A DNA stretch of 39,441 nucleotides from positions 1 through 39,441 of IMG/VR virus record IMGVR_UViG_3300008735_000029; one strand, given 5' to 3'. The notes under the pieces are model-generated. The model was given only the letters and a program-made list of their open reading frames with translations, was not told the origin of the DNA and did not search any database. A program made the translations under genes and the position numbers. Positions 13,335-21,659 of this stretch are shown one piece after another (position 1 is the stretch's first letter; the number at the start of each line of letters is the position of its first letter). The stretch is from a virus.

Positions 13335-14177
13335 ATGAAACACACTAAAGAAACCGTTGAAAGCGTTGAAAAACTTTTAAATAAGTTAAAAATAGATTAT
13401 AAAAGACATGACAACATAGTAAAATTAACTACTAAAATTATACCTAGAGTTGATGGTACAGGTCATCTAAGAAGATATTCTTATGATTATTATATAGGAA
13501 CAGGACAATGGAGAAGTATATATTCTGACGGAACTTATAACGAAACTTATTATAAATCAAATGGTATAGAAGACTTTTTAACAAGGTTTTTTAAGGAGGA
13601 TATAAAACACGATGATATGAAACACATTAAACATTGTAAGAAATGTAATACAGATAAACCTTTATCAGAATATCAAAAGTATATAAAAAATGGAATAAAT
13701 ATAGGACAGTCTTATTGTAGAGATTGTAGAAATAGTAGTAATACTTGGTCTGCTAAAACTAACCCCACAGCTAACCCACAAAGAATGTATGTTAACGGTA
13801 AGTATGTATCTACGTCTCATCCTTTACACAAACCAGGAAGGTTCAAAACTTTTGAAGGCGCGGCTTTCTCAGCTTTAAAAGGATATGAAAAAACACCTGA
13901 AGGTTATGTCTATATAATAGCTAATCCTTCTTTTGATGGTTGGCTCAAGGTTGGAATGGCAATTGATGCAGAAGACAGATGTAATGGTTATCAAACAAGC
14001 AGTCCACACAGGGATTATAAGCTTTTATATGCAAGAAAATTTAACGACAGAAGAACAGCAGAAACAAAAACTATACATAAACTTAAAAAGGTTGTGAAAG
14101 AACACAACGGAGAATGGTTTAAGACAGATAGAAACACTGCTCAAGAAATTATCGAAGGATTATCAATAACATTATGA
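13335..14177 (+). CDS. GIY-YIG/T5orf172-type nuclease-like protein with zinc motif
   Basis: A 280-aa protein. Residues about 100-140 hold HCKKCNTDKPLSEYQKY and YCRDCRN, a probable zinc-binding pair (C-x2-C ... C-x2-C). Residues about 190-270 (EGYVYIIANPSFDGWLKVGM and later NDRRTAETKTIHKLKK and EWFKTD) match the T5orf172/Mug113 branch of the GIY-YIG superfamily. It follows the HNH gene, so two probable mobile endonucleases are in tandem. Its first codons (ATGAAACACACT) repeat those of the HNH gene. It overlaps the exonuclease start by 4 bp (ATGA). A homing role is inferred. Confidence 0.7.
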   Translation: MKHTKETVESVEKLLNKLKIDYKRHDNIVKLTTKIIPRVDGTGHLRRYSYDYYIGTGQWRSIYSDGTYNETYYKSNGIEDFLTRFFKEDIKHDDMKHIKHCKKCNTDKPLSEYQKYIKNGINIGQSYCRDCRNSSNTWSAKTNPTANPQRMYVNGKYVSTSHPLHKPGRFKTFEGAAFSALKGYEKTPEGYVYIIANPSFDGWLKVGMAIDAEDRCNGYQTSSPHRDYKLLYARKFNDRRTAETKTIHKLKKVVKEHNGEWFKTDRNTAQEIIEGLSITL

Positions 14178-15040
14178 AAAAGAAACTAGATACATTAGTA
14201 CAAGATATATACGATACTGTCGCAGTTTTAAATGATGGAGAGTCTTTAAACATACCTGAAGAAGATATTCAAGAGTTTGGTACTGCTATGATGGATGCAT
14301 TAAGGTCTTGGTCTACACCTAGAGATAGGTCTGATCAACACACATTGCGCATGAGTAATGTAGGAAGGCCGTTAAGACAGCTTTGGTACGATATAAGATC
14401 AGACGATGAGGTTCCTCCTATTTCTTCTCCTAACTTCATAAAGTTTTTCTTTGGTCATATGGCCGAACCTTTCCTGTTTCTTTTAATTAAATTAGCAGGA
14501 CATACTATCATAGACGAACAAAAAGAAGTTAAAGTTTCTGGTGTTACTGGACACATGGATTGTATTATTGACGGAGAAGTTGTTGATATAAAAACAGCTT
14601 CTAGTTTTGCTTTTAGAAAGTTTAAAAACGGAACGCTACGAGAAGACGATCCTTTTGGTTATCTAGCTCAACTCGCAGGTTATGAAGAAAGTGAAGGAAC
14701 AACAAAGGGAGGTTTCCTGGCAATCAATAAAGAAAACGGAGAGCTTGCTATGTATTGTCCTGAAGATTTAGATAAGCCAAATATAAAAAGTAAGATCAGA
14801 GGTATTAAAAAAGCATTGAAACTTGACAGTCCTCCAGATCGGTGTTATACTAGTATAGCAGACGGTAAAAGCGGTAACATGAAACTTCCTACTGGATGTG
14901 TTTATTGCCGACATAAGAACACTTGTCATCAAGACGCTAACGAAGGCAACGGCCTAAGAGTTTTCAAATACTCAAACAAGTTAGTATATTTCACAAAGGT
15001 TGCAAAAGAACCTAGGGTTCAAGAGATAACTTATGGCTAA
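14174..15040 (+). CDS. PD-(D/E)XK family phage exonuclease
   Basis: A 288-aa protein with the nuclease core GHMDCIIDGEVVDIKTASSF (catalytic Asp and D-x-K) preceded by a helix containing FFFGHMAEPF. A later cluster, RCYTSIADGKSGNMKLPTGC then VYCRHKNTC, contains four Cys that could bind metal or an Fe-S cluster. In T7-like gene order this is the place of gp6 exonuclease, which recycles host DNA to nucleotides and works in recombination; the present fold is the PD-(D/E)XK one, not the gp6 FEN type. Overlaps both neighbours slightly. Confidence 0.8.
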   Translation: MKKKLDTLVQDIYDTVAVLNDGESLNIPEEDIQEFGTAMMDALRSWSTPRDRSDQHTLRMSNVGRPLRQLWYDIRSDDEVPPISSPNFIKFFFGHMAEPFLFLLIKLAGHTIIDEQKEVKVSGVTGHMDCIIDGEVVDIKTASSFAFRKFKNGTLREDDPFGYLAQLAGYEESEGTTKGGFLAINKENGELAMYCPEDLDKPNIKSKIRGIKKALKLDSPPDRCYTSIADGKSGNMKLPTGCVYCRHKNTCHQDANEGNGLRVFKYSNKLVYFTKVAKEPRVQEITYG

Positions 15041-15242
15041 TCCTGAATCTATAGATATAGATATTAATAAAGTACCTTTAGAAGAACTAATAATTGTTAT
15101 TGGAGGTGTTCTTTACTCTGGTGCAGAACTAGAAGAAATAGAAACTACTTTGCTTTCTCGTTTAGAAGAGCTTATAAAAGCAGAAATAGTAATAAGAGAA
15201 AACGGAATGCAACCTCCTAAAGATGAAGACATGATACATTAA
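15033..15242 (+). CDS. Hypothetical 69-aa acidic protein
   Basis: A small acidic, helical protein (LYSGAELEEIETTLLSRLEE) with a hydrophobic patch EELIIVIGGVL too short to be a clear membrane helix. It lies between the exonuclease (8-bp overlap) and the Holliday-junction endonuclease (2-bp gap), so it is co-translated with them. No family recognised. Confidence 0.6.
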   Translation: MANPESIDIDINKVPLEELIIVIGGVLYSGAELEEIETTLLSRLEELIKAEIVIRENGMQPPKDEDMIH

Positions 15243-15244
15243 TT

Positions 15245-15673
15245 ATGAAAAGAAAACCAAGAAAGAAAAGACCAATTGAAAAAGGACTACCCAAAGGATA
15301 TGACTCAAAATGGGAGTACGACCTACACCAGGAAGAACTAAAAAATTGGGAACACCACAAAGGAATCATAGAGTATAGTATTCCACACAAGTATCATCCT
15401 GATTTTATTAGAGTTATAAAGGATAAGATAATATACCTAGAAGCTAAAGGTAGGTTCTGGGATTATGCTGAATACAATAAATACAAATGGATTAAAGAGA
15501 TACTACCAGATGATTGTGAGTTAGTCTTTTTATTCTCTAATCCTTCTGCACCTATGCCTAATGCAAAGAGAAGAAGAGATGGAACTAAACGAAGTCACGC
15601 TGAATGGGCCTCAAAGAACGGATTTAGGTGGTACAGCACAGAGAGTTTACCTAAAGAATGGAGAGAAGAATGA
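15245..15673 (+). CDS. T7 gp3-like endonuclease I (Holliday-junction resolvase)
   Basis: A 142-aa protein, close to T7 gp3 (149 aa). SKWEYDLHQEELKNW, then YHPDFIRV, YLEAKGRFWDYAEYNKYKWI, LVFLFSNP and HAEWASKNGFRWYSTESLP follow the endonuclease I order, with the catalytic Glu near the N-terminus, PDF Asp and E-x-K. The enzyme cuts branched DNA, resolving replication and recombination intermediates before packaging and helping degrade host DNA. The stop overlaps the next start. Confidence 0.9.
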   Translation: MKRKPRKKRPIEKGLPKGYDSKWEYDLHQEELKNWEHHKGIIEYSIPHKYHPDFIRVIKDKIIYLEAKGRFWDYAEYNKYKWIKEILPDDCELVFLFSNPSAPMPNAKRRRDGTKRSHAEWASKNGFRWYSTESLPKEWREE

Positions 15674-15903
15674 ATTATAAAAAGTTATTATATTTTACAC
15701 TAGGATTTACTATTATATTTAATGGTTTGTTTTTTATAGACTTAGCATCGTTAGCACTAAAAGACGATTTATATATTTTAGGTTATTTAGGATACTTAAA
15801 TAATCTTTTTGCAACAACAATAAAAGGTTCTATTATTGAAACAATTTTAAGTTTTTTGTTTATTTTTTCTGGTTTTGTTTTAATATATAAAGGAGTATCT
15901 TAG
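15670..15903 (+). CDS. Small membrane protein, two or three helices
   Basis: A 77-aa, very hydrophobic protein. I start at the ATG at 15670 that overlaps the previous TGA, with GGAGAG upstream; an ATG at 15658 is possible. Hydrophobic segments lie at about residues 5-30 and 53-75, with a weaker one between. The gene ends one base-step before the DUF3310 start (TAG then ATG). Function unknown. Confidence 0.6.
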   Translation: MNYKKLLYFTLGFTIIFNGLFFIDLASLALKDDLYILGYLGYLNNLFATTIKGSIIETILSFLFIFSGFVLIYKGVS

Positions 15904-16176
15904 ATGAAGAGAAAAAATATGAGTCTTAAACAATTTAATGATAAACTAAACGAAGACTATGTTAATAGTCCACCACATTATAACAAAGGCGGTATAGAAT
16001 GTATAGATGCTATCGAAGCTATGCTTACACACGAAGAATTTGTAGGCTACCTACGCGGCAACTCTTTGAAATATCGCTGGAGATTTAAATACAAGAACGG
16101 AATACAGGATTTGGAGAAAGCCGAATGGTACGAGAAAAAATTGATGGGAGTTTTAAAAGATGAAGAACGAGACTAA
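15904..16176 (+). CDS. DUF3310 protein, related to T7 gp1.7 nucleotide kinase
   Basis: A 90-aa protein with the complete DUF3310 signature: VNSPPHYNKGGIECIDAIEA, then FVGYLRGNSLKYRWRFKYKN and DLEKAEWYEKKL. T7 gp1.7, which carries this domain, phosphorylates dGMP and dTMP, so a role in supplying deoxynucleotides is likely. That agrees with its place directly before the ribonucleotide reductase, with which it overlaps by 17 bp. Confidence 0.9.
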   Translation: MKRKNMSLKQFNDKLNEDYVNSPPHYNKGGIECIDAIEAMLTHEEFVGYLRGNSLKYRWRFKYKNGIQDLEKAEWYEKKLMGVLKDEERD

Positions 16177-18082
16177 ATTACCCACACAATATCAAGAGTT
16201 CATACATCTGAGTAGGTATGCTCGTTGGAACGAAGACTTAGGAAGACGAGAGACTTGGCAAGAGACAGTCACGAGATACTTTGACTTCATGCAAGAACAC
16301 TTAAAGAAGAATAACGATACAGATATATCAGACATGAGACCACAGTTAGAACAAGCTGTGCTTAACTTGGACATAATGCCAAGCATGAGAGCCTTAATGT
16401 CAGCAGGTAAAGCCTTAGAACGAGACAATGTAGCAGGTTTTAACTGTAGTTATGTTGCTGTTGATACACCAAGAGCCTTTGATGAAACACTTTATATACT
16501 TATGTGTGGTACAGGAGTTGGTTTCAGTGTTGAACGACAATACATTAATAAACTTCCTGACCTTCCTGAAGAAATAAACTATACAGATACTATCATCAAA
16601 GTCGCTGACTCAAAGATTGGATGGGCAAAAGCCTACAAAGAATTAATGTCTTTACTTTATGCAGGACAAATACCACAATTAGATGTTAGCAATGTTCGAC
16701 CACAAGGCGCAAGACTTAAAACATTTGGTGGTAGAGCTAGTGGCCCTGCTCCTTTAGATGATTTGTTTACGTTCACATCTAATATTTTCTTTGATGCCGT
16801 AGCAAAAGGACAAAAGAAATTAGTATCGATTGATTGCCATGATTTGATGTGTAAGATCGCAGAGGTTGTTGTGGTAGGTGGTGTTAGACGTAGCGCTTTA
16901 ATCTCACTCAGCAACCTTTCAGACGAAAGAATGCGCAATGCTAAGTCAGGTTCCTGGTGGGAACATAGTCAACATAGAGCATTATCAAATAACTCAGTAG
17001 CTTATACAGACTCAGTAGAAATGGGGCCGTTTATTAAAGAGTGGGCATCTTTACATGAGTCTAAAAACGGAGAACGTGGTATATTTAATAGACAAGCGGC
17101 AGAGAAGCAAGCGGCAAGGAATGGAAGACGAGAAGAATACAAAGACTTTGGTTGTAATCCTTGTAGTGAAATCATTCTGCGTAATAAACAATTCTGTAAT
17201 CTAACTGAAGTTGTTGTAAGACCTGATGATAATTGGGGAACTCTTCAAAATAAAGTAGAGTTAGCTACTATTCTTGGCACATTCCAAGCAACCTTAACTA
17301 ACTTTAGATACTTGACAAAGGCTTGGAAGAACAATACAGAAGAAGAAGCACTGCTTGGTGTATCTCTTACAGGCATTATGGACAACAAGAAAATGTCTAT
17401 AGATAAAAACTTACCTATGAGATTACAAGCTTTAAAGAACTCAGCAGTTACAATGAACGAAGGTTGGTCAGCTAACTTAGGAATCAAACAATCAGTAGCT
17501 ATTACTTGTGTTAAACCAAGCGGTACTGTTAGTCAATTAGTTGATAGCGCATCAGGCATTCATACTCGACACAGTGAATACTATATAAGAACTATTCGTG
17601 CTGATAAAAAAGATCCACTTGCACAGTTGATGGTAGATCAAGGAGTCTATCACGAAGATGATATAACAAAACCAGAACATACCTTAGTTTTTTACTTTCC
17701 TATACAATCTCCAAAAGATTCTTTAGTTAGAAAAGACTTGACAGCCTTACAACATCTTGAAATATGGAAGGTTTATCAAGATCATTGGTGCGAACATAAA
17801 CCTTCTGCTACTATTTCAGTTAGAGAACCTGAATGGTTAAAAGTTGGAGCATGGGTGTGGGATAATTTTGATACTATCTCTGGTGTTTCGTTCCTTCCTT
17901 ATGCAGATCATTCATATCAACAAGCGCCTTACCAGGAAATAACAAAGAAAGAATATAAAGAGTGGTTAAAGAAAACAACAAACAAAGTAGACTGGTCTTT
18001 ACTAATGGATTACGAGAAAGAAGATATGACTGAGAATACTAAAGAATTAGCGTGTACTGCTGGTGCTTGTGAGATAATATAA
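16160..18082 (+). CDS. nrdJ: Class II (adenosylcobalamin-dependent) ribonucleotide reductase, monomeric type
   Basis: A 640-aa enzyme making deoxynucleotides from ribonucleotides. FNCSYV (Cys96) and CNLTEVVV supply the redox cysteines, FGCNPCSEI the catalytic Cys and Glu, CGTGVGFSVE and KPSGTVSQLVDSASGIH the substrate loops, and the C-terminal CTAGACEII the shuttle pair. No separate radical subunit gene is present, as expected for class II, which uses vitamin B12 coenzyme. The layout resembles the Lactobacillus leichmannii triphosphate reductase but is shorter (about 740 aa there). It depends on the host having or importing B12 and on thioredoxin-like reductants. Confidence 0.9.
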   Translation: MKNETKLPTQYQEFIHLSRYARWNEDLGRRETWQETVTRYFDFMQEHLKKNNDTDISDMRPQLEQAVLNLDIMPSMRALMSAGKALERDNVAGFNCSYVAVDTPRAFDETLYILMCGTGVGFSVERQYINKLPDLPEEINYTDTIIKVADSKIGWAKAYKELMSLLYAGQIPQLDVSNVRPQGARLKTFGGRASGPAPLDDLFTFTSNIFFDAVAKGQKKLVSIDCHDLMCKIAEVVVVGGVRRSALISLSNLSDERMRNAKSGSWWEHSQHRALSNNSVAYTDSVEMGPFIKEWASLHESKNGERGIFNRQAAEKQAARNGRREEYKDFGCNPCSEIILRNKQFCNLTEVVVRPDDNWGTLQNKVELATILGTFQATLTNFRYLTKAWKNNTEEEALLGVSLTGIMDNKKMSIDKNLPMRLQALKNSAVTMNEGWSANLGIKQSVAITCVKPSGTVSQLVDSASGIHTRHSEYYIRTIRADKKDPLAQLMVDQGVYHEDDITKPEHTLVFYFPIQSPKDSLVRKDLTALQHLEIWKVYQDHWCEHKPSATISVREPEWLKVGAWVWDNFDTISGVSFLPYADHSYQQAPYQEITKKEYKEWLKKTTNKVDWSLLMDYEKEDMTENTKELACTAGACEII

Positions 18083-18321
18083 TGAACAACGATAAAAAAA
18101 GAACAGAAGCAACGCTTTTAACTTTTTCTTTAGTTTTGGACACAAAAGGAACGCTTTGGACAGATATAGGTGGCCTGTCTCCTAAAGACGTTGATAAATT
18201 TTTTAAAAACAAAGACGATAGTTATGTAATTAAAAAGATTATTCATGAAGGAACAATCAAACTACAAAGCATTCATAAATACCTAGAAGATGAAGTCAAT
18301 GCTATTCAATATGTGGAGTAA
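18082..18321 (+). CDS. Hypothetical 79-aa protein
   Basis: A small soluble protein (SLVLDTKGTLWTDIGGLSPK) with a mixed alpha/beta look and no recognised family. Its ATG shares a base with the reductase TAA, so it is co-translated with it. It overlaps the downstream lipoprotein gene by about 32 bp. Confidence 0.6.
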   Translation: MNNDKKRTEATLLTFSLVLDTKGTLWTDIGGLSPKDVDKFFKNKDDSYVIKKIIHEGTIKLQSIHKYLEDEVNAIQYVE

Positions 18322-18667
18322 ACTTTTAGTTTTAATTCTTTTAATTACTTCTTGCGCCATAATAGAAACAACTATTGAGTCCAGTAAAAAGATAGGCAAC
18401 GCTGTTATAGATGAAACAGTAGACCTAAGTAAAACTATTATTTCTATACCTGTCGATGCTACAAAAACAATAGTAGATAAAATTGATGAAGAGCTACACG
18501 AATCTGATCCTATATCCCAAGAAGAAACGCCTCTACCACAAGCAACACCAGAAGAAGATAAAAGTATTTATACTTCTTTATATGGTATTGCAATGGCGTT
18601 GTTCGTTGCTTTACTAATACTAATTTTTAGATTTGTATTTGTTAATTTGCTAAAGGGTTATCGTTAA
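18290..18667 (+). CDS. Lipoprotein with C-terminal membrane helix, possible u-spanin
   Basis: Up to 125 aa; the ATGs at 18299 and 18311 are equally possible starts. A signal peptide MWSKLLVLILLITSC ends in a lipobox-like LITSC, so the Cys would be acylated. Then comes a charged helical periplasmic part, a Pro/Glu-rich linker, and a C-terminal helix LYGIAMALFVALLILIFRFV near the end. Lipid anchor at one end plus membrane helix at the other is the layout of unimolecular spanins such as phage T1 gp11 (131 aa), which fuse inner and outer membranes in the last step of lysis. It ends the rightward operon and overlaps a minus-strand gene by 26 bp. Confidence 0.55.
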   Translation: MKSMLFNMWSKLLVLILLITSCAIIETTIESSKKIGNAVIDETVDLSKTIISIPVDATKTIVDKIDEELHESDPISQEETPLPQATPEEDKSIYTSLYGIAMALFVALLILIFRFVFVNLLKGYR

Positions 18668-19007
18668 TATTCTTTAAAGACTGCACATCAACGTAGATTA
18701 TATCTACACTTGCATTAATCCCCGCAACACTTGTTTGTAGTGCAACGATGTCTGCTTTGATAGGACTTAGGTCTTGTGTTTCTATATTCAACGATTTAAT
18801 TTGTTCGTCAACAGCGACTACTTGTTTATCTAGTACTGCTACTTCATCTCCAAGCGCGTCTATTTCATTAATGTAACGAGCCATTTTAGATTCTAAATTC
18901 TCTATACGATTAACATATGTAGCACCTGTATATCCAAAGCCTGCTAGTGTTCCTATTATAGAAACTAAGCCTATGATCTGTGCTGCTTTTGATTGAAACC
19001 AATCCAT
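18642..19007 (-). CDS. Membrane-anchored coiled-coil protein
   Basis: A 121-aa protein with one N-terminal membrane helix (IIGLVSIIGTLAGFGYTGAT) and a long heptad-like coiled coil (RIENLESKMARYINEIDALG onward). AAGGAG lies 8 nt before the ATG. It would be anchored in the inner membrane with the coiled coil exposed. It is the last gene of the leftward run and its 3' end overlaps the convergent lipoprotein gene. A lysis-accessory (spanin-like i-component) or virion role is possible; no family recognised. Confidence 0.65.
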   Translation of the reverse strand: MDWFQSKAAQIIGLVSIIGTLAGFGYTGATYVNRIENLESKMARYINEIDALGDEVAVLDKQVVAVDEQIKSLNIETQDLSPIKADIVALQTSVAGINASVDIIYVDVQSLKNINDNPLAN

Positions 19008-19022
19008 AGTATTCTCCTTTTG

Positions 19023-21659
19023 TTATAAGTTAGGTTGTAAGTTTTTCATAGCATTTAAGCCATTCAAACTATCACTATACATACCAAAAAATGCCTTTGT
19101 ATTATCAGGTATTGATGCGTTTGCATAGATATCTTCTGGTTCGTACCAAGCTGTGGCTGTTGGCATTTCTATTTGCCTGTAATCACTAAATCCTGGTACG
19201 AATCCCATAAAAGCAATCAAGGTTGAGGAGTCTCCGTACTCTCCTGTTTCCTGTTGTTTCTCTTCTAATTGTTCTTGTTGTTGTTTTATATTCTGAGCGA
19301 CAATCTTATCTGCGACAGTATCAGCTTCAGAGGTTGTAGAAACTTCTGCAATGGTTACATTAATCTCAGCCTGTACTGAACCAACTGCTATATTATTGTC
19401 ACCACTAGTATTCCCAACTGCTACATTATTATCACCACTAGTATTTCCTACTGCTGTATTATTATCACCACTTGCATTGCTTGCAACACTACTGTTGTCG
19501 GTGGTTTCAGTCGTGTTGGTGGTATCTGATCCTACAGCTACATTACTATTACTGTTGGTATTCCCAACTGCTGTATTATCCGCACTCGCAGTATTTCCTA
19601 CTGCTGTATTATCCGCACCTACGGTTGTACTGTTTGAATCAACAGTTGTTGAAGTATCTAATGTTGATGAAGTGTCTAAAGCACTACTAGTAGTCTCTAC
19701 ATTAGAAGAAAAACTAATTGTTTCTGTAGTAGTACTCATAGATAAAACTTGTTGTGTTTGTATTGCTGAACTCGCTACTTGAGCAGAGATACTAGGTGAA
19801 TTACTAGTGCTTATTCCACCACCAGATGCTGAATTAGCTACTGCGGTACTTGTAGTATTAGCAACACCACCAGAGGCTTTTGTGTTACCTGTTGCTTGTA
19901 TAGACGTGCCTGCTGTCGTTCCACTAACACTATTAGTAGCTGCTTGTATGGTACTGGCTACTACATTTAACTGAGTTTCTCTACTGATACCACTCTTTTC
20001 TTCTTCTGCTACCCTTGTTTCTTCAGTCTCTTCTTCAATATCTTCGACTTCTTCTTCAATGTCTTCTTCAACAAGTTCAATCTCTTCTTCTATTGTTTCT
20101 TCTTCTATTGCTTCCATCTCTTCTTCGAACCATTCTTCTAATTCTTCAACGGTTTCAAATTCTAGAAACTCGCGTGGTTCTTCTTCGAAAACTTCAATAA
20201 TTTGCTCATGTTCAAAATGTACTAAAAGTTCTTCTGAAACATCTATTGTTTCGTATTCTTGTTCGAAGTCAAAGGCATATAAATCTTCGTAAGTTTCTTC
20301 ATACACTTCTTCATAGACCTCTTCATAAACTTCCTCATAAGTTTCTTCATAAGTTTCTGTATAAACTTCTTCATAAGTTTCTTCATAGACTTCTTCGTGA
20401 TAAGGATCAAATTCTTCATACGCATCTTCGAATAAATATTCTTCTTCGTAATATAGTTCTTCTTCTACGCGCAACTGTTCTTGTTCTAGGTCATACTCAT
20501 CCATTAAAACATCTACATCATCGTAAGATTCTATAGTTGTTGTTTCCCATTCAACCATACCATCGTCACTAAACTCTACATCTGTGCCGAACCATTCATC
20601 AACTTGTTCTTGTCCAAACTGTTCTACATCTAACTCATACCAATCTTCATCTGTAAAATCTGCACAAGCGTTTTCATAACAAGGATCATTTGGTTCTAAC
20701 CATTCATCGTATTCTTCATCGTACCAATAGTCTTCTTCTGTATATCCGTAATCAAATTCATCTTCAACATAATAAGCTACCGATTCTTCTTGTGTGTAGC
20801 CTGCACAGAAAGGTCCGTATTGAGGATCTAAAGTACATTGAAGATCATCGTATGCATCCCAATATAAAGGACAGGCCGTATCATATAAAGAATTTAAACC
20901 GCATTGTTGTGTCAGATATGCTGCTGCATAACCCAAACATTCTGAACTACTTAATGGATCAGAAGAACAAGCATTATTATATATGAGAGATTTGTTTTCG
21001 AGAAGAGTGTTGTAGGCAGTGCTGTTCCAGTTGGTATTAACACAGTTACTAAGGTTTGTTGAGCCTGTATTACATTCATCGTGGAAAAGGTATTGCTTGT
21101 ATTCAGTACTTGATCCTTGTATACCTATAAGAACATCGTGATTCTTTATATCTAAAGGACCATATCTAAACTCTATAGCAGAGTCAGCTTCGTAGAGTAG
21201 CATCTCTATAGTATTGTCTGATGCTCTATTGTATTCGCGCAGGTTATACCAACCTACTACAAAATAATCGTTGTTGTCTCCAGAAATTTCAAAACTTTTA
21301 GAAAGTATTTTAGAACCACTATCTCTTATAAGATCAGTCCAGAACGGATAGATTGTATAAGGGGTGTCAGGTAACGGATCAGGTGTGTAGTCGTTGCAAT
21401 ACGATGTGGTGAAAGAAAAACAACCATTCGTTGATATGTAGCCACCTGTGTACGTTTCATTATAGAAATCAAAATCAAATCCTATGTCGACCAAGTTTGA
21501 TCGACCATCATCGCTTATATTGTGTTGAGTTGTGCCTGTATATTCTCTTAGATCAAGAATACTTGAAGTACCTGTTGTCCAGTCATTTGCATTCAGATTA
21601 AAACTTAATAATAATCCACATACAAATAAGCTAGTTGCCTTTGTTAAATTCTTTAACAC
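19023..21659 (-). CDS. Large exported protein: NIDO-like domain, Tyr/Glu repeats, Ser/Thr repeats
   Basis: An 878-aa protein with a GTG start behind AGAGGA. A signal peptide (LFVCGLLLSFNLNA) is followed by a region, about 27-210, that resembles NIDO-type extracellular domains (VDIGFDFDFYNETYTGGYIS, TIYPFWTDL, YFVVGWYNL). Next come a Cys-containing section, a very acidic stretch with repeats of YEEVYEE/YEETYEE (about residues 420-465; 20280-20410 on DNA), Glu-rich DNA, then Ser/Thr/Asn repeats with DNTAVGN and SGDNN(T/V/I)AVGN. The C-terminus is less repetitive. It is a surface or periplasmic protein made late in infection. Exported phage proteins of this size are unusual; the role is unknown. 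Confidence 0.75.
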   Translation of the reverse strand: MLKNLTKATSLFVCGLLLSFNLNANDWTTGTSSILDLREYTGTTQHNISDDGRSNLVDIGFDFDFYNETYTGGYISTNGCFSFTTSYCNDYTPDPLPDTPYTIYPFWTDLIRDSGSKILSKSFEISGDNNDYFVVGWYNLREYNRASDNTIEMLLYEADSAIEFRYGPLDIKNHDVLIGIQGSSTEYKQYLFHDECNTGSTNLSNCVNTNWNSTAYNTLLENKSLIYNNACSSDPLSSSECLGYAAAYLTQQCGLNSLYDTACPLYWDAYDDLQCTLDPQYGPFCAGYTQEESVAYYVEDEFDYGYTEEDYWYDEEYDEWLEPNDPCYENACADFTDEDWYELDVEQFGQEQVDEWFGTDVEFSDDGMVEWETTTIESYDDVDVLMDEYDLEQEQLRVEEELYYEEEYLFEDAYEEFDPYHEEVYEETYEEVYTETYEETYEEVYEEVYEEVYEETYEDLYAFDFEQEYETIDVSEELLVHFEHEQIIEVFEEEPREFLEFETVEELEEWFEEEMEAIEEETIEEEIELVEEDIEEEVEDIEEETEETRVAEEEKSGISRETQLNVVASTIQAATNSVSGTTAGTSIQATGNTKASGGVANTTSTAVANSASGGGISTSNSPSISAQVASSAIQTQQVLSMSTTTETISFSSNVETTSSALDTSSTLDTSTTVDSNSTTVGADNTAVGNTASADNTAVGNTNSNSNVAVGSDTTNTTETTDNSSVASNASGDNNTAVGNTSGDNNVAVGNTSGDNNIAVGSVQAEINVTIAEVSTTSEADTVADKIVAQNIKQQQEQLEEKQQETGEYGDSSTLIAFMGFVPGFSDYRQIEMPTATAWYEPEDIYANASIPDNTKAFFGMYSDSLNGLNAMKNLQPNL
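20280..20410 (-). repeat. Tyr/Glu tandem repeat region inside exported protein
   Basis: Short near-repeats of a unit coding YEEVYEE or YEETYEE, seen on the plus strand as recurring CTTCATAAGTTTCTTCATA-type words. It gives misleading long frames on the opposite strand. Confidence 0.8.

Noticed and set aside
13335-14177. Restriction enzyme partner for the C5 methyltransferase
   Set aside because: The GIY-YIG-like domain is of the T5orf172 type, lies 5 kb away next to an HNH gene, and is better explained as a homing-type gene.
20015-20536. Several plus-strand frames opposite the Tyr/Glu repeat
   Set aside because: Shadows of the low-complexity region; composition is only the complement of Glu and Tyr codons.
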